This document shows, one piece after another, positions 5,171 to 5,188 of a DNA stretch of 5,188 bases. Numbering within the stretch: the first letter of the stretch is position 1; the number at the start of each line of letters is the position of its first letter. Source of the stretch: RGIG5299 sp045542315. Lineage in GTDB: Bacteria > Bacillota > Clostridia > Oscillospirales > RGIG5299. The position numbers and the translations under genes are program-made. The notes beneath the pieces were generated by a model. The model made no database searches, had not been told where the DNA came from, and was given only the letters and a program-made list of their open reading frames with translations. The stretch is taken from the NCBI GenBank assembly GCA_045542315.1, contig JAZQKU010000074.1:1-5188 (forward strand). Reading direction: 5' to 3'.

Positions 5171-5188
5171 TAAAAAATCGGTAAGGGC
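5171..5188 (-). terminator. Possible 3' arm and U tract of an upstream terminator (cut by the window edge)
   Basis: Read on the minus strand the window begins GCCCTTACCGA followed by TTTTTT (5177-5172). A G+C-rich decamer running straight into six T is what the right half of an intrinsic terminator looks like. The matching left arm (CGGTAAGGGC or similar) would lie outside the window. If so, the upstream gene is also on the minus strand and the operon is insulated from it. Confidence 0.35.

Overview
The window holds one almost self-contained minus-strand transcription unit of five genes. In transcription order, right to left, it runs: a promoter at 5132-5160, a secreted lipoprotein of unknown function, peptide chain release factor 2 (prfB), an alpha/beta-hydrolase esterase of the HSL/Aes type, a condensation-domain-like acyltransferase with an HxxxDG motif, a membrane protein with an N-terminal zinc ribbon, and a strong intrinsic terminator at 237-275. 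The gene junctions are very tight: a 23-nt gap, a 1-nt overlap (TAATG), an 11-nt overlap and a 10-nt gap. This supports co-transcription and, at the two overlaps, translational coupling.

The most likely source is a Clostridia-type Firmicute, perhaps an uncultured gut Oscillospiraceae/Ruminococcaceae or Lachnospiraceae relative. The reasons are the GGAG/GAGGTG-type ribosome binding sites, an A+T-rich sigma-A-like promoter, a lipoprotein with a Ser/Glu/Gly/Asn-rich tether, and an acyltransferase and zinc-ribbon protein of types I associate with that class. Palindromic and repeat-rich intergenic DNA fits the same picture. This assignment is inference; no marker gene for taxonomy other than prfB is present.

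Region by region: 1-236 is non-coding and full of short repeats and hairpins, including a 64-nt imperfect palindrome, a perfect 12-bp hairpin and several copies of a GCGGCTTG-centred motif. 237-275 is the operon terminator. 288-3166 holds the zinc-ribbon membrane protein, acyltransferase and esterase. 3166-4290 is prfB, which is in frame throughout and lacks the programmed +1 frameshift found in many bacteria. 4314-5093 is the lipoprotein. 5094-5188 is the leader and promoter, with what may be the last arm of an upstream terminator at the very edge.

Functionally, the three downstream genes form a plausible module. An acyltransferase could make an ester or amide, an esterase could remove or trim it, and a zinc-ribbon integral membrane protein could anchor or regulate the pair. 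The substrate cannot be read from the sequence. The link to prfB and the lipoprotein may be only shared transcription. The esterase/acyltransferase/zinc-ribbon trio is the best candidate here for an undescribed system; everything else is ordinary chromosomal content.
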